A DNA stretch of 64,000 nt, from assembly GCA_019925095.2 (NCBI GenBank), contig CM034407.1, positions 5,727,210 through 5,791,209 of the forward strand. The letters run 5' to 3'. Positions 40,212-50,317 of this stretch are shown one piece after another. The notes under the pieces were generated by a model that was not told where the DNA came from, made no database searches, and saw nothing but the letters and a program-made list of their open reading frames with translations. The translations under genes were made by a program, and so were the position numbers. Numbering within the stretch: position 1 is the stretch's first letter; each line of letters starts with the position of its first letter. Source of the DNA: Dendrolimus kikuchii (Eukaryota; Arthropoda; Insecta; Lepidoptera; Lasiocampidae).

Positions 40212-41378
40212 CCCCGCCCTATAGGAACAGCCGCACTGTTCCTAGACGTAGCAAAAGCCTTCGACAAGGTCTGGCACAACGGCTTGATTTACAAGTTGTA
40301 CCAGTTCGGTGTGCCAGACAGACTCGTGCTCATCTTGCGAGACTTCCTCTTAGACCGAAGCTTCCGTTTTCGAGTGGAGGGAACGCGCTCGTCCCCTCAC
40401 CCACTCACAGCCGGTGTACCACAGGGCTCGGCTCTGTCGCCACTACTCTTCACGCTGTACACCAGCGACATCCCAAAAACTCCAGATGTGGAGTTGGCCC
40501 TCTTTGCGGATGACACCGCACTCTATACATCAGATCAAAACCGACAAATGGCTTGCGTCCGGCTGCAGGCAGCTGTCACAGAGCTAGGCGAATGGTTTCG
40601 CAAATGGAGGATAGAGGTAAACCCGGAGAAAAGCGCAGCAATGTTCTTTTCCCCGGGCACGCTTCGCTCCCCCAAACGCGCTTGCCTTCGCCTAAAAACC
40701 ATTTCGCTCTACGAACAACAAATTCCCTGGGAAAAGTACACCAAATACCTGGGTGTCACCCTAGATCGGAACTTGCGCTTCAACGAGCATATCACTATAA
40801 TCCGAAATAGAGCGCGATTTGTGATGGGTCGTTTAGCACCCATGATAGACAAACGAAGCAAAATGTCCCTCAGACACAAGCTTACTTTGTATAAAACATG
40901 CATCCGCCCGATCATGACATACGCGAGTGTGGTATTCGGCCATGCCAAGCCTGCCCTTTTAGATAAATTGCAAATCGTGCAAAACAAATTCATGCGCAGA
41001 GCCGTCGGTGCTCCCCTCTATATGCGTAACGTCGACCTCCACCGCGATCTGGAGCTTCCCTCCATCAAAAACTACATTACGTCGCTCTCGCGTAAGTATT
41101 TCGATCTCGCGCCGCACCATCGTAATCCACTCGTCGTGTCCGCGTCCGATTATAAGCCTCGGCGAAAGGCTCTCGTGCGACGACCGCGTAACGTCCTCAC
41201 GGACAGGGTCGACGTTATCACAAAACGGCTGGCCCGGATCAGCCCGCCCGCGGTTAGGACGGCAGGCTGGCAGGCACGGACAGACAGACACAGACGGCGG
41301 CGTCTCAGGCGCCGCCAATCAAGATCTCTCCACGTCCCTGCGAGGGACGCTAGGAGACATAGCCCCCCCACAGGATAG
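40212..41378 (+). pseudogene. Jockey-clade reverse transcriptase, C-terminal two thirds
   Basis: Frame uninterrupted from the truncation point to the stop. Motif A is LFLDVAKAFDKVWH (from about 40,239), then TAGVPQGSALSP, FADD (40,503-40,514), GEWFRKWRIEVNPEKS, KYLGVTLDRNLRF, YKTCIRPIMTYASVVFG and a basic, Pro/Arg-rich C-terminus. This is the usual order of jockey RTs. The endonuclease and first RT motifs are absent. The nominal upstream start (TTG at 40,188) lies in flanking DNA and is not a real start. Confidence 0.9.
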
Positions 41379-41663
41379 ACTAGGCGTGTTGCTGGGAAGT
41401 TTCTTTCGCCGTTTCTTCTCTCCCAGCCATAACACGTTGCGAAACGGCAGTAAGATAGCGTAGGCCGCCGCAAACCACCGATCCCGGCCCGCCGGAATCC
41501 TTCCCCTCGGGCTTTATATTACCCGTCGCCCGTTCTCAATTAGTGCTTTGTGTCGCCCTATGGTGGCCATCATTAAATTCATCCCCCTCTCATGGCAACA
41601 GTTCAGCCGAGGTAAAACTCCTTAGGGAGCTCCCTCGAGCAAGTTGCCCCCCCGGGCTCGAGC

Positions 41664-41682
41664 GCCTTCGCTTCGCGAAGGC
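41664..41682 (+). other. 3' UTR stem-loop of the LINE
   Basis: 8-bp perfect stem GCCTTCGC/GCGAAGGC with a TTC loop, about 75 bases from the poly-A. It could be recognised by the RT, as in other LINEs; inference only. Confidence 0.6.
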
Positions 41683-41769
41683 ACTCGCCCCAAAAACCCC
41701 GGTAAAGTTGTAAGGTCTTCGGACCAACAACATAAAGTCAAGTCCAATAAAAAAAAAAACCATTCAACA

Positions 41770-42285
41770 AAAACCCGAACGACAGTTCGGGACACTTCGG
41801 AATATTTCGGAACACAGTCCGACACGCCTTCGACGCGGGCACACGACATTCGTGTTCGCGTACAAAATTCAGTTCTCGCGCTTACTGCTTGCCCTCACCT
41901 AAATCCTTCTGATCTGTAAACAATATGAGAGTGTGTGATTAAAAGTGTACGACGAAAGTTGTCTTTTATTAACCCGTACACTGCTCAACCGACATCCATA
42001 CACATTATCACCCCTCACTATTATCCTATAACGCATCACCAAATATTGAAATTCTAATCAAGTCAAAACGCGTGGATGGGTCTAGTAATAAATATTTTTA
42101 GAATGAAATATAATCTTTATTAAGTTTAGAGCACGTTCTGTGCGTTTATCATTTTGAAACAGATGGCGTCATAATTATGGGACGTTTCAAGTTTATTGCG
42201 CTATAACCCGACTTAAAATCTGAAACAGAAGCATCAATGCTATGGTTATCATGTCCTTGGCTTACTTAGCTGATTGTAATCCCTA
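41770..42285. other. Unassigned
   Basis: Right-hand continuation of the LINE target site, then AT-rich DNA without recognised features. Confidence 0.4.
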
Positions 42286-42970
42286 TCCCTATTAATATTA
42301 TAAATGCGAAAGTAGCTCTGTCTGTCTGTCTGTTCCGTTTTCACGGAGAAACTACTGGACCGATTTGGCTAAAACTTACGTTTGTATATATATAGGTATA
42401 TATATTCGATGCCGAGGATGAACATAGGATACTTTTTATCCCGAAAAATGGGATAGTTTCCGGGATAAAAATAGATTGGTCTCTCTGTTTGTTATACTTT
42501 TACGGAAAATTATTGGACCGATTTGGCTGAAATTCGGTATATATGTAACTTTAATACCGAGGTTGGACAAAGGATACTTTTCATCCCGGATAATGGGATA
42601 AGTTTGAGGACAGATTTATGTAAAGATTATTCCAGAAAGTAGGATAGGTTTTTATTTTGTGATTTGCCGTTTTTGCCATTTTGGTTAATTTGGTCATTTT
42701 GGCCGATTTGGTTGATGTGGTCGATTTGGTCGATGTAATAGATGTGGTCGATTTGATCATTTTGGTGTACATATGTAATTTTAACACCGAAAATTGGCAT
42801 AGATACTTTTCATCCGGGAGATGGGATAGTTTGCGATATAAAATAAGTGATACTTCCGGGCAAATAGTAGTAACATAAAAATTTAATACAATGTAACCTG
42901 TGTTGTAACCTCTTTAAACAAGAGGCACGCACCAGAGGTTGACTCTCGGCGCAGCCGCGGGGTAAACTCT
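42286..42970 (+). mobile_element. ACTAG-type retroposon with repeated tail units
   Basis: GCGAAAGTAGCTCTGTCTGT, GAGAAACTACTGGACCGATT, CCGGGATAAAAATAGATTGG, repeated units CTATTGGACCGATTTGGCTG, and the end GCCGCGGGGTAAACTCTAGT. It contains the 9-bp degenerate repeat at 42,661-42,775. Confidence 0.65.
42661..42775 (+). repeat. Degenerate 9-bp tandem repeat
   Basis: Units of GATTTGGTC / GATGTGGTC / GATGTAATA type. In one frame they give (V/L)VD(V/L)VD repeats, a consequence of the repeat and not a protein. Confidence 0.7.
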
Positions 42971-43310
42971 AGTAAATTTATAAATCGTTCAGGTTTATAC
43001 AATGAATTTAACAATGAGAAAAATCAGGGGGTCTAATTCGGACCAACAGATTCAGAAAGCAACTTTTAGAGTCTTTGTCTGCCTATCTGTTACAGCATCA
43101 CGTGAAAACCACTGAACTGATTTAAATGAAACTTAGCACAAATCTCGCTTATTTACTAGGTCAACACGAACACCGAGTACATAAATTTTATAATCTATGA
43201 TAATATTATATACTTATATTTAAATTTTATAGAATATGCAGTTACTTATAACATAATAAGTTTAATATACTTGTTATTTAATATGCAGTACAAGCGATTA
43301 TAGACTGTGT
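42971..43310. other. Spacer with a second weak retroposon tail
   Basis: 43,065-43,160 (GTCTGCCTATCTGTTACAGC, ACTGAACTGATTTAAATGAA) resembles the tail of the preceding element type. Otherwise AT-rich. Confidence 0.45.
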
Positions 43311-43400
43311 AACAAATCACTGCCAGATGGGAGCGTGCCCAGAAGGCTGGCTGCATTGCCGCGCTGTATGGCGATGCTTATTTGTTGGGCGATTTAAATA
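43311..43400 (-). pseudogene. V-domain fragment
   Basis: The minus frame reads IAQQISIAIQRGNAASLLGT, LPSGSDLLHSL, i.e. only the RISIAIQRGNAAS..LGTLP segment. Confidence 0.7.
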
Positions 43401-43418
43401 AGTTTTAATAATTGTGAT

Positions 43419-43520
43419 TGTGGCCTGGAAGATATCGCCGGCGGTGACAAGACCTCCTCTTGTATATATGATTTGATTTGATCTTTATATCCAATAAAGA
43501 ACATTCATTCATTCATTCGG
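43419..43520 (+). mobile_element. LINE-K 3' end with (ATTC)n tail
   Basis: TGGAAGATATCGCCGGCGGT, GACAAGACCTCCTCTTG.., CAATAAAGAACATTCATTC. Matches the minus-strand fragments at 938 and 1,948. Confidence 0.65.
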
Positions 43521-44606
43521 TTTAGGACCATAGATAATATTCTATAAATAATTAGGCCTGCGAGGCATGACAAGAACCTTGGTGGAAGATCTTCCTTTGA
43601 GACGAAGAAGCATTCCAATTTCCACCTCACTCCGCCATCCATTCCGGCCACTCCTAAAATAACGAGTACAGTTTAAATGTTCCTTAAGTCGACTATGTAA
43701 CGAATTAATTTATTTTTTACGCATTTCTATTCATACCGAAAGACAGAAATGAAACGCTTAATTTCGGCTTGAGCAAAAAATGCTGAAAATATTTCACTTT
43801 TAAACCCAAAAAGAGTAAAACAGCGGTTCTTTTATATTTTCATGACTGGTACACACTAGGCCTGTGAATGACATATTTAGCTATATGTTATACATATTAT
43901 TACCTTTGTCTTTGTACGCAATAATTAATTCAGTTGAAATTAATTCTGACGTCCCTTTGGAGTAGTTTGGAGCGGCATTACTGTTGGTTTAAAAGCCTTT
44001 TTATTCTTATTACGTCCTGATTTTATTAAATAATATTATCTAATAATAACACCGGCTCACAAAAAAGTTGTCTGTACATTTGATCAGACCCATTTATTCT
44101 TATGTATTTCGATGCTCTGTAGACAGTGTAATCATTTATTGCTAGTTATATTATGTCATACAATTCATATGTCGGTTAGTAAAATTACAAAAAGTTGAGG
44201 TGCTTTACTGCTTTACCAGTGTTAGTAGAGTGTATAGCCCAAAGATTTGTTACGATTATGATAGCTTTATATTTGCTAGCATAGCAATTGATAGGTGCGA
44301 AGTCAAACTTGTTAGCCAGGCCTTTCAGGATGTTGTTAGAGCTGATCCGAATCCTACAGAGCAACGAGGTAGTTTTTTTTTCTAACAATAGCATAACAAT
44401 GATAATTAGGGTGGGGTAAACGAGTCCTGAAATGGGAGCTGCGTCTCTGTAACTTTTGAGGACATGAGCTGGCCGGTGGAACTGGAAAGGAAGCGAAGGC
44501 CCGGAGTAAGTGGCAGCTAATTTGATGAAGCCTGTATCAATGCGACCAAAATCGTAAGGAAATATTTCTCCAAGAAAATTTTTAACCCCGATATTCATTG
44601 ACAAGC
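43521..44606. other. 1.1 kb mostly unassigned
   Basis: 43,553-43,640 (minus) resembles 53,962-54,030 (GGAATGCTTCTTCGTCTCAA, GGAAGATCTTCC), called Rep-O. The minus frame 44,185-44,604 (139 codons) has no motif I can identify; it is next to a dead LINE. Confidence 0.4.
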
Positions 44607-44917
44607 AAGATATGCGTATCAGCGAGATGAATATGCTGCGATGAATGTGCGATGGTACGGCTCCGTTATAAGGAAACCGGCTAGTTACATGGGGAACAAA
44701 TGTCTAGCCTTGCCGCTTATTCAGGTCCCGGTTGTAGGGGTTCCAAGAAAGTTTGGCTTGACATCGTAAAGGTGACATACGAACCAATGGTCTCACAATT
44801 ACAGATGCCGAAAACCGCGCGAAGTGGAGAAGAAAAGATAGGAGAGTGGACCCCGAACTTCCAGGCAGACACTCCGCACGCAACCGGGATTAAACGCTAG
44901 GATGATGATGATGATCC
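44607..44917 (+). pseudogene. Third LINE type: RT C-terminus with (GAT)n tail
   Basis: Plus strand reads ISEMNMLR-stop-MC, then RWYGSVIRK, KKVWLDIVKVTYEPMVSQ and, after a frameshift, PNFQADTPHATGIKR, then (GATGAT)n. E..MLRWMCGVT.., RWYGHV.R.., W.D.VK.D are conserved features of non-LTR RT C-termini. Internal stop, deletions and frameshift show it is dead. Confidence 0.75.
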
Positions 44918-45369
44918 ATTGCTATTAGAACAAAGATAATCTTGAAAGAAATTAGTAGCTGGTATATATCTTACTATACAATACAATACAAATAACACCA
45001 GCATGATAGAGAAAAAATGCACAATAAGCTAAAATAGTGTAAGGTAAGGTAAGGTAACTCTTTATTGTACATAAAAGCATAGACAAACAGGAGTAGAAAA
45101 ATACAAAAGATAGTAAGTACAACAGGCGGCCTTATCACGAAAAAGCGATCTCTTCCAGGCAACCCTTGGTAGGGATTAATACATTTTTTAAACTGTTGTT
45201 CTTTTTTGTGACTGGGAGAAATTTCCCCTCATGTTCAGTTTTCTCACTATCCGTATGTGGTTGTTTTCCGCTCAACTGATCATTTCTGCTAACATTTTCT
45301 CTAACTTGTTGCTCGCTCTCCATTTCCAACTCACTATCAATATTATAATTCGACTGTACTACATTATCT
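44918..45369 (-). mobile_element. LINE-I 3' end fragment and spacer
   Basis: 45,040-45,166 contains GGTAAGGTAACTCTTTATTG, AACAGGCGGCCTTATCACG, GCGATCTCTTCCAGGCAACC: the LINE-I terminus in minus orientation; its stem-loop is broken (ATCACG/AGCGAT). The rest is unassigned. Confidence 0.6.
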
Positions 45370-45604
45370 GCCAGGTGGCAGGGCATTTGCCTGACTGGAT
45401 GGCTACCACCCCTGGTCTAAAGTATGTCGCCATAACAACCTTAAGTTGTGTTCCGGCATTAGTGACCAGGTTCCAGTCTCCCTTAAGAGAGCAGCAGCGC
45501 ATTTGTAGCAACTTTGATGGTGCAAATGTCCATAGGCGATGGTAACCGCTTTCCATCAAGTGGGCCGTCTGCCTGTCTGCTGATCTCCTGCAATAAAAAA
45601 AAAA
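45370..45604 (+). mobile_element. Rep-A copy 15 (short class)
   Basis: Starts GCCAGGTGGCAGGGCATTTG and ends CTCCTGCAATAAAAAAAAAA. One base in the hairpin stem differs (GGTGGCAG). Confidence 0.88.
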
Positions 45605-46160
45605 TATTCTTACTCATAATTTAATTGAGGGTATTTATGAAAAAAACCAAGGCATCGCGGAATATGCTGTAACCGTTGCGTGCATAAATGATGACTTGCC
45701 GCGCACGACTGTTTTAAAACTGACGGTGGTGCAGTCTATAAATAATGATGATAAGTATACACAGTGCATATAAGTCCAAAAACAATATAAATATATATTT
45801 ACATATGTACATACACATACGTATATAAACACGTATATATACATATGACAATATACACACAAATATAATTATATAACAGATTAGGAATTATTACACGCAA
45901 TGGAGAAGTAATGCTTCTGAACCTGATTTTCGAAGCATTGTAAGGATTTGGCCTGTCTTATAGCAGCAATAAGTAGCTTATTCTAGAGACGCATAGCCTG
46001 GATAGTAAAAGAGTGATTATAAAAACAAGACGTGTGTAACAGGTGTGTTTATTCTGTATCTAGTCGACATAAAACAATGGGCGGTCTTATTGCTTAAAGC
46101 AATCTCTTCCAGGCAACCTTTGCATGGACAAGTTCTAATGACAAACATAGCGTTGGCGTG
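45605..46160 (-). mobile_element. LINE-I fragments and spacer
   Basis: 45,925-46,018 matches the inner LINE-I 3' UTR (TAAGGATTTGGCCTGTCTTA) and 46,066-46,125 the distal part with the stem-loop ATTGCT-taa-AGCAAT (46,089-46,103). The two parts are in the reversed order relative to 59,409-59,960, so they are probably separate insertions. An ATAC/TATG-rich strip at 45,790-45,870 is microsatellite-like. Confidence 0.55.
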
Positions 46161-46167
46161 CAGTTGA

Positions 46168-46333
46168 CCTACATACATACATACATACATAGCTTCACGC
46201 CAGATCCCTTGCGGGGTAGGCACGAACAACATAGCGCCATTCAGGCTTGTTCTTACACACCTCACTCGCTTCTTTGGCATTCATAGCTCTTGTCATGCAC
46301 GCTCGCCTGTTCTTAAGGCTCCTGACATCATCT
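46168..46333 (-). mobile_element. LINE-B copy 6 (3' end)
   Basis: Last about 50 codons of the LINE-B RT (..ACMTRAMNAKEASEVCKNK.. by position) with (TGTA)n tail at 46,169-46,190. CAGTTGA at 46,161-46,167 and 46,334-46,340 may be a short target duplication. Confidence 0.78.
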
Positions 46334-46374
46334 CAGTTGAAATAGATGCTAAAAATAAAACACAATAATTTTAT

Positions 46375-46436
<62 letters not shown>

Positions 46437-46492
46437 CACACATATATATATGTATGTATATATATGTATATATATACATATATGTATGTATA

Positions 46493-46541
<49 letters not shown>

Positions 46542-46635
46542 CTATAAAAATATATACGTACATACAAAACAAATAATAAACACTTTATATAGTTAGATAT
46601 ATATATATGTATATATATACATATATGTATGTATA

Positions 46636-46686
<51 letters not shown>

Positions 46687-46745
46687 CTATAAAAATATAT
46701 ACGTACATACAAAACAAATAATAAACACTTTATATAGTTAGATAG
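46375..46745. repeat. Compound (CA)n/(TA)n/(TG)n microsatellite with a duplicated block
   Basis: (CA)n at 46,377-46,420, then two roughly 150-bp blocks (about 46,440-46,595 and 46,600-46,745). Each has a TATG/TA run followed by GCTATAAAAATATATACG, ACATACAAAACAAATAATAA and CACTTTATATAGTTAGATA. Long frames here are simple-repeat artefacts. Confidence 0.85.
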
Positions 46746-47279
46746 TGTTTCTTCACAGGTCTGTTAAAGGAATGGACAGATTTATCAGACCGGACATCTG
46801 CCGGTAGAGCATACCAGAGATGCACAGATCTCCGTAGTATATAATGGTGTCCTGTCCTCCTCTCCGACGGTGTCAAAGGCCTCGAATCACTGTGAAAGAA
46901 ATGAAAATATTCTTAAGATACTATCTACCTTTGTATGGTTAAAATATAGCATAGCCTCCATATTGTACATTTTTTACCATTGATAATGTAATAAAATTAA
47001 TAGTAAGATATAAAACCATAAGTCTTCCACGCGAGTGAAAAGAAAAATAACCTTAGGACAAACACTTGAAACTTCAGCTCGTTATAACCCGGCTAAGTGC
47101 AATATAACTCATGTAACACGATCTTTATTCAGATAAACGACCAATTAAACTTGGCCGTCCAGCCGTAACCCTCTCCGATTCTTTGGCATAACGTTAAACT
47201 GTTGTTATCTGATGCTAACGCCCCATTTATGACTTTATGGATACGTCATTTTATTTAGTAGACAATATATAGGAAGTAT
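46746..47279. other. Unassigned
   Basis: 46,745-46,890 has GC-average sequence resembling the inner part of LINE-I type 3' UTRs (..GGTAGAGCATACCAGAGATG..). No gene recognised. Confidence 0.4.
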
Positions 47280-47440
47280 AAGTCGCGGTAACGTAATGGC
47301 TAGTGCACGCGTCCCAGCCTCAAAGGGCGCGGGTATGAATTCAGGCACGCATACAACACTTAGGCAGTTTACTGACCTAATATGCATATTGTTACAATTA
47401 TCACATACTATCAACGGTGATCGAAAACATTGTGATATAA
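47280..47440 (+). mobile_element. SINE-N head fragment, tRNA-like
   Basis: AGTCGCGGTAACGTAATGGC, TAGTGCACGCGTC.. with a B-box-like GGGTATGAATTC (47,330-47,341), then AACGGTGATCGAAAACATTG. The order tRNA-like head plus AACGGTGAAGGAAAACATCG-like body is that of a very common lepidopteran SINE. Joined directly to SINE-L copy 3. Confidence 0.7.
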
Positions 47441-47442
47441 TC

Positions 47443-47646
47443 AACGTGCAACGCAGAGGTTCCAGGTTCGATTCCTGGTATAGTAACTTTCGGAAACGTA
47501 TTTTCTCCGTTATTTACTATGGTCTGGGTGTCTGGGATCGGCCCCAGAGTAGTCCGTTGTATATTACCCATAACACAAGCCTAACTTGCTTAATTTGGGG
47601 ATATACAATATGTGTGTTTGTCTGCCGATTATTATTATTATTATTA
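47443..47646 (+). mobile_element. SINE-L copy 3
   Basis: CAACGCAGAGGTTCCAGGTT, CGATTCCTGGTATAG (B box), TGGGATCGGCCCCAGAGTAG, TTAATTTGGGGATATAC, TTGTCTGCCGATTATTATTA. The A-box half is missing. Confidence 0.8.
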
Positions 47647-47647
47647 T

Positions 47648-47768
47648 ACTGTATGTCTTTCAAGACCACGGGCCATAAAAATGGCCCGGACTTTTGGGGG
47701 GCTTGCGTGGGGCCATGGGAAGGCCAACACGTAGAGGCCCCTTGACAAATTTAATGTAAATGTGGCGT
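47648..47768 (-). mobile_element. 3' end of an R1-like LINE (inverted partner of 50,120)
   Basis: The reverse complement matches 50,120-50,242 almost base for base (GGGGCCTCTACGTGTTGGCC, TTCCCATGGCCCCACGC, GGTCTTGAAAGACATACAGT). Tail (ATA)n on the sense side. Truncated to about 120 bp. Confidence 0.78.
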
Positions 47769-47910
47769 ATTATTATTATTATTAATCTACACATCGAGAT
47801 AACCGGCGTGTCAAACCTGCCAAGCCGCCTTGGACAAACGTGGCGGGTATACTGTTCGTTCCCGAATAGTGGGAGGCATGAGCCCAGCAGTGAGATGTTT
47901 ATGGTATGTC
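47769..47910. other. Short spacer
   Basis: Ordinary sequence; no feature. Confidence 0.4.
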
Positions 47911-48690
47911 TATCTATACTAATATTATAAAGCTGAAGAGTTTGTTTGTTTGTTTAAACGCGCTAATCTCAGGAATCGCTGGTCCGATTTGAAAAATTCT
48001 TCAAGTGTTGAATAGTACATTTATCGAGGAAGGCTATAGGCTATATTATATTTTCAAAAAAATTAGGGATCCTTACTAAAAGTCCAATAATGTAACCCAA
48101 AAATGACCCAAAAATAAATGAATGTGTAAAAAAATGACCCGAAAAAATCCTTACACGGCGTGCGCTGCGAAAACTATTGATTATAGAACAAAACAATGTA
48201 CTACCACTTTGCAGAACATATAATTGTCTACAAAAAATATAGCGTAACCATATGTCTAACTATTGTAGCTATATCACAATAAGTGTTTTCTAAATAATTA
48301 AAATATTAAAATGATTATTTTTTTAAAATAATTAAATGCCGTCGCTTCAAAAACTCTTTATTTTGTACCTTGGTATTAATCCTTATCAAAATAAATTACT
48401 CTATTTTCAAGAGGAATTCAATACCTTACTAGAACTTTTTGAATTATTCAATTCGGACGTTTCATTCAAAAGATATCGCGATATTTAAAATGTAAGTATT
48501 AGTGTTGTAGCCAAATATACTAATATATCGTTTGATTGAACGCGCCAATCTGAGGAACTACTGGTCTGATTTGAAAAATTCTTTCAGTATTAGATACCCC
48601 ATTTATCGAGGAGTACCAATGCAGAATGTTTCAAAATCGGAGGGTTTTGAAAGCAAATTCCACGCGGACGACGTCGCGGGCACAGGCTAA
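47911..48690 (+). mobile_element. Composite Rep-D copy 3 (about 780 bp)
   Basis: Head unit AAAGCTGAAGAGTTTGTTTG.., middle module with GCGTGCGCTGCGAAAACTAT and TGTACTACCACTTTGCAGAA, then a second D unit from ATACTAATATATCGTTTGAT to GACGACGTCGCGGGCACAGG. It lines up along its full length with copy 2 (11,754-12,538, inverted). Confidence 0.83.
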
Positions 48691-48984
48691 TATATATATA
48701 TATAATGTATACATCTAATATCAGTAGATGGTGAGATGTTCGCTTCCAAATTAAAAAAAAACGTACTCCTTTCTAACTTTTGAATAAGGATGTGGTCACA
48801 TATCACACTAGATTGTGATATGTTTACATATAAGAGAATAGGCATTAAAGTAATTATCTTATCATCGAAGTTTTAAAATATCACTATAGAACTAACTTTA
48901 ATTACTTTTTAGGCAGTTATTAATGCGTTATTTGACTCCTATCGCTTGGACGTCATAAGTAGGCAGCGAAGTTCCGTAAGTTTA
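48691..48984. other. Spacer
   Basis: AT-rich; no feature. Confidence 0.4.
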
Positions 48985-49385
48985 TAAAAATTATCTGAAT
49001 GACTGTCTCTTGGAAGACGGGGCGGCCGCTAGTGTGGGATGCGACCTGTGTTGACAGATTGGCCCCGTCCCATCTTCCTATGAACGAGTCAGGGGCTGGC
49101 AACGCCGCCGCTTCAGCTGAAGGCGTCAAATGACGCAAATATGGAGCCTTAGAAATAGGTTACATATTTGTGCCGTTTGGGGTTGAAACATTAGGCCTGT
49201 GGGGTCCGTCGGTAAAGAGTTTCTTTGAAGACATAGGTAAGAAACTCTTTGTCACTACCCGTGATCAGAAGGCTGGCTCATATTTAGCATAACAAATAAG
49301 TATTGCCATATAGCGTAGCCATGCAGCCAGCCTTCTTAGGACGCTCCCCGTTGCCAGTGCTCTGCTACATAGTGTATTTTAAATA
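48985..49385 (+). pseudogene. V-domain fragment with stops
   Basis: Plus frame reads MTVSWKTGRPLVWDATCVD, RLAPSHLPMNESGAGNAAAS, AEGVK-stop-RKYGALEIGY, IFVPFGVETLGLWGPSVKSF, FEDIGKKLFVTTRDQKAGSY, LA-stop-QISIAI-stop-RSHAAS. Same domain and order as 6,595-7,495. Several stops, so dead. Confidence 0.8.
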
Positions 49386-49520
49386 GATAGATAGATAACA
49401 CTTTATTGTACACCATTACAGAAAACACAGAAAAACTTATAGCCTCAAAATATTCTAAATGTGCACAATCGGCGGTCTTATCCCTAAGAAGCGATCTTTT
49501 CCAGACAACCCGTAGTTTAG
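49386..49520 (-). mobile_element. LINE-I 3' end fragment
   Basis: GATAGATAACACTTTATTGT, CGGCGGTCTTATCCCTAAG, GCGATCTTTTCCAGACAACC. The stem-loop is not intact (ATCCCT/AGCGAT). Confidence 0.65.
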
Positions 49521-49609
49521 TTTCAATGTCTTTGTTTTTTTTAATCTGAATTGATTTGATTATCTGCTCCCCTATTATTGTTGAGCTAACTACGGCTAGT
49601 GTGCATAGA
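49521..49609. other. Spacer
   Basis: No feature. Confidence 0.4.
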
Positions 49610-50242
49610 CATTAATAATCCCGCAGGGGGGCTTTGTGGCGAAGCCTTAGGTGAGTAGCGACACCTCGTGCCTGACTCCGGGGGCCAAGGCAAGGCCCCC
49701 GCCTCCGTGCTTGCCTTAACCAGCCGGCACGGAGTGGAGATCGCTAGAGCTAAGACTCAAGCTCCAGGGGTGGAAGTGATAAATGGCCTAACGTCGGAAG
49801 TAGCTTCGGTGAACCTGCAGCCCACCTCTCTACACCCCTTAGCCTCTCACACCCATGTTGCCCCTGTCTTTATGGCATTTTTTGGGGCCCATGCAGGGAG
49901 TGGCGAGTCACCGTCTGCCCATTTTTCCATGTTCCCTGAATATTGCGACGGGCAGACGCCGTAGTCCCCATATTCCCAGACCCCTAGTACCATTAGCAGT
50001 TCACCACAATAGCCCGGTACTTTTTGTCCTCATTTCCCACAATAGTCCTACACTGGCCGGGGCTTGTCCTTGGGTGCATTACTATATGGTGTGGACAGGG
50101 ATAATCGCCGGTCAGTGTCACGCCACATTTACTTTAAATTTGTCAAGGGGCCTCTACGTGTTGGCCTTCCCATGGCCCCACGCAAGCCCCCCAAAAGTCC
50201 GGGCTATTTTCATGGCCCGTGGTCTTGAAAGACATACAGTAT
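49610..50242 (+). mobile_element. R1-like LINE 3' end (non-coding)
   Basis: GGGGGGCTTTGTGGCGAAGC, GACACCTCGTGCCTGACTCC, GGGGGCCAAGGCAAGGCCCC, then a 3' UTR ending AAGACATACAGTATATTAAT. The GC-rich string CTCCGGGGGCC resembles 3' regions of lepidopteran R1-clade LINEs; this is from memory of style, not a match. Frames 49,668-49,964 and 49,855-50,247 lie in this non-coding region and are not credible genes. Confidence 0.55.
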
Positions 50243-50317
50243 ATTAATAATCGCTGTTTAGCTATATAGTTTTATTTTTTATTATAACCGTCAGTAAAAT
50301 GTCTATTCACACTAGCC

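Larger units (their letters stand above)
40212..41758 (+). mobile_element. 5'-truncated jockey-type LINE with 11-bp target duplication
   Basis: Coding remainder plus 3' UTR ending in CCAATAAAAAAAAAAA. accattcaaca occurs at 40,201-40,211 and 41,759-41,769. GC-rich 3' UTR (41,379-41,740) holds the stem-loop GCCTTCGC-ttc-GCGAAGGC (41,664-41,682). The element starts inside the RT domain, so it was dead on arrival. Confidence 0.9.

Noticed and set aside
40553..41473. Other frames overlapping the LINE reverse transcriptase
   Set aside because: Shadow frames in GC-rich coding sequence; they lack motifs and codon logic.
44185..44604. 139-codon minus-strand frame as a host gene
   Set aside because: No recognisable domain, adjacent to a decayed LINE, and I found no splice or promoter signals; not enough to call.
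46333..46717. Frames of alternating Tyr-Ile, His-Thr or Cys-Val
   Set aside because: Translations of (TA)n, (CA)n and (TG)n microsatellites.
47296..47745. 149-codon frame
   Set aside because: It crosses SINE-N, SINE-L and an inverted LINE end, so it cannot be one gene.
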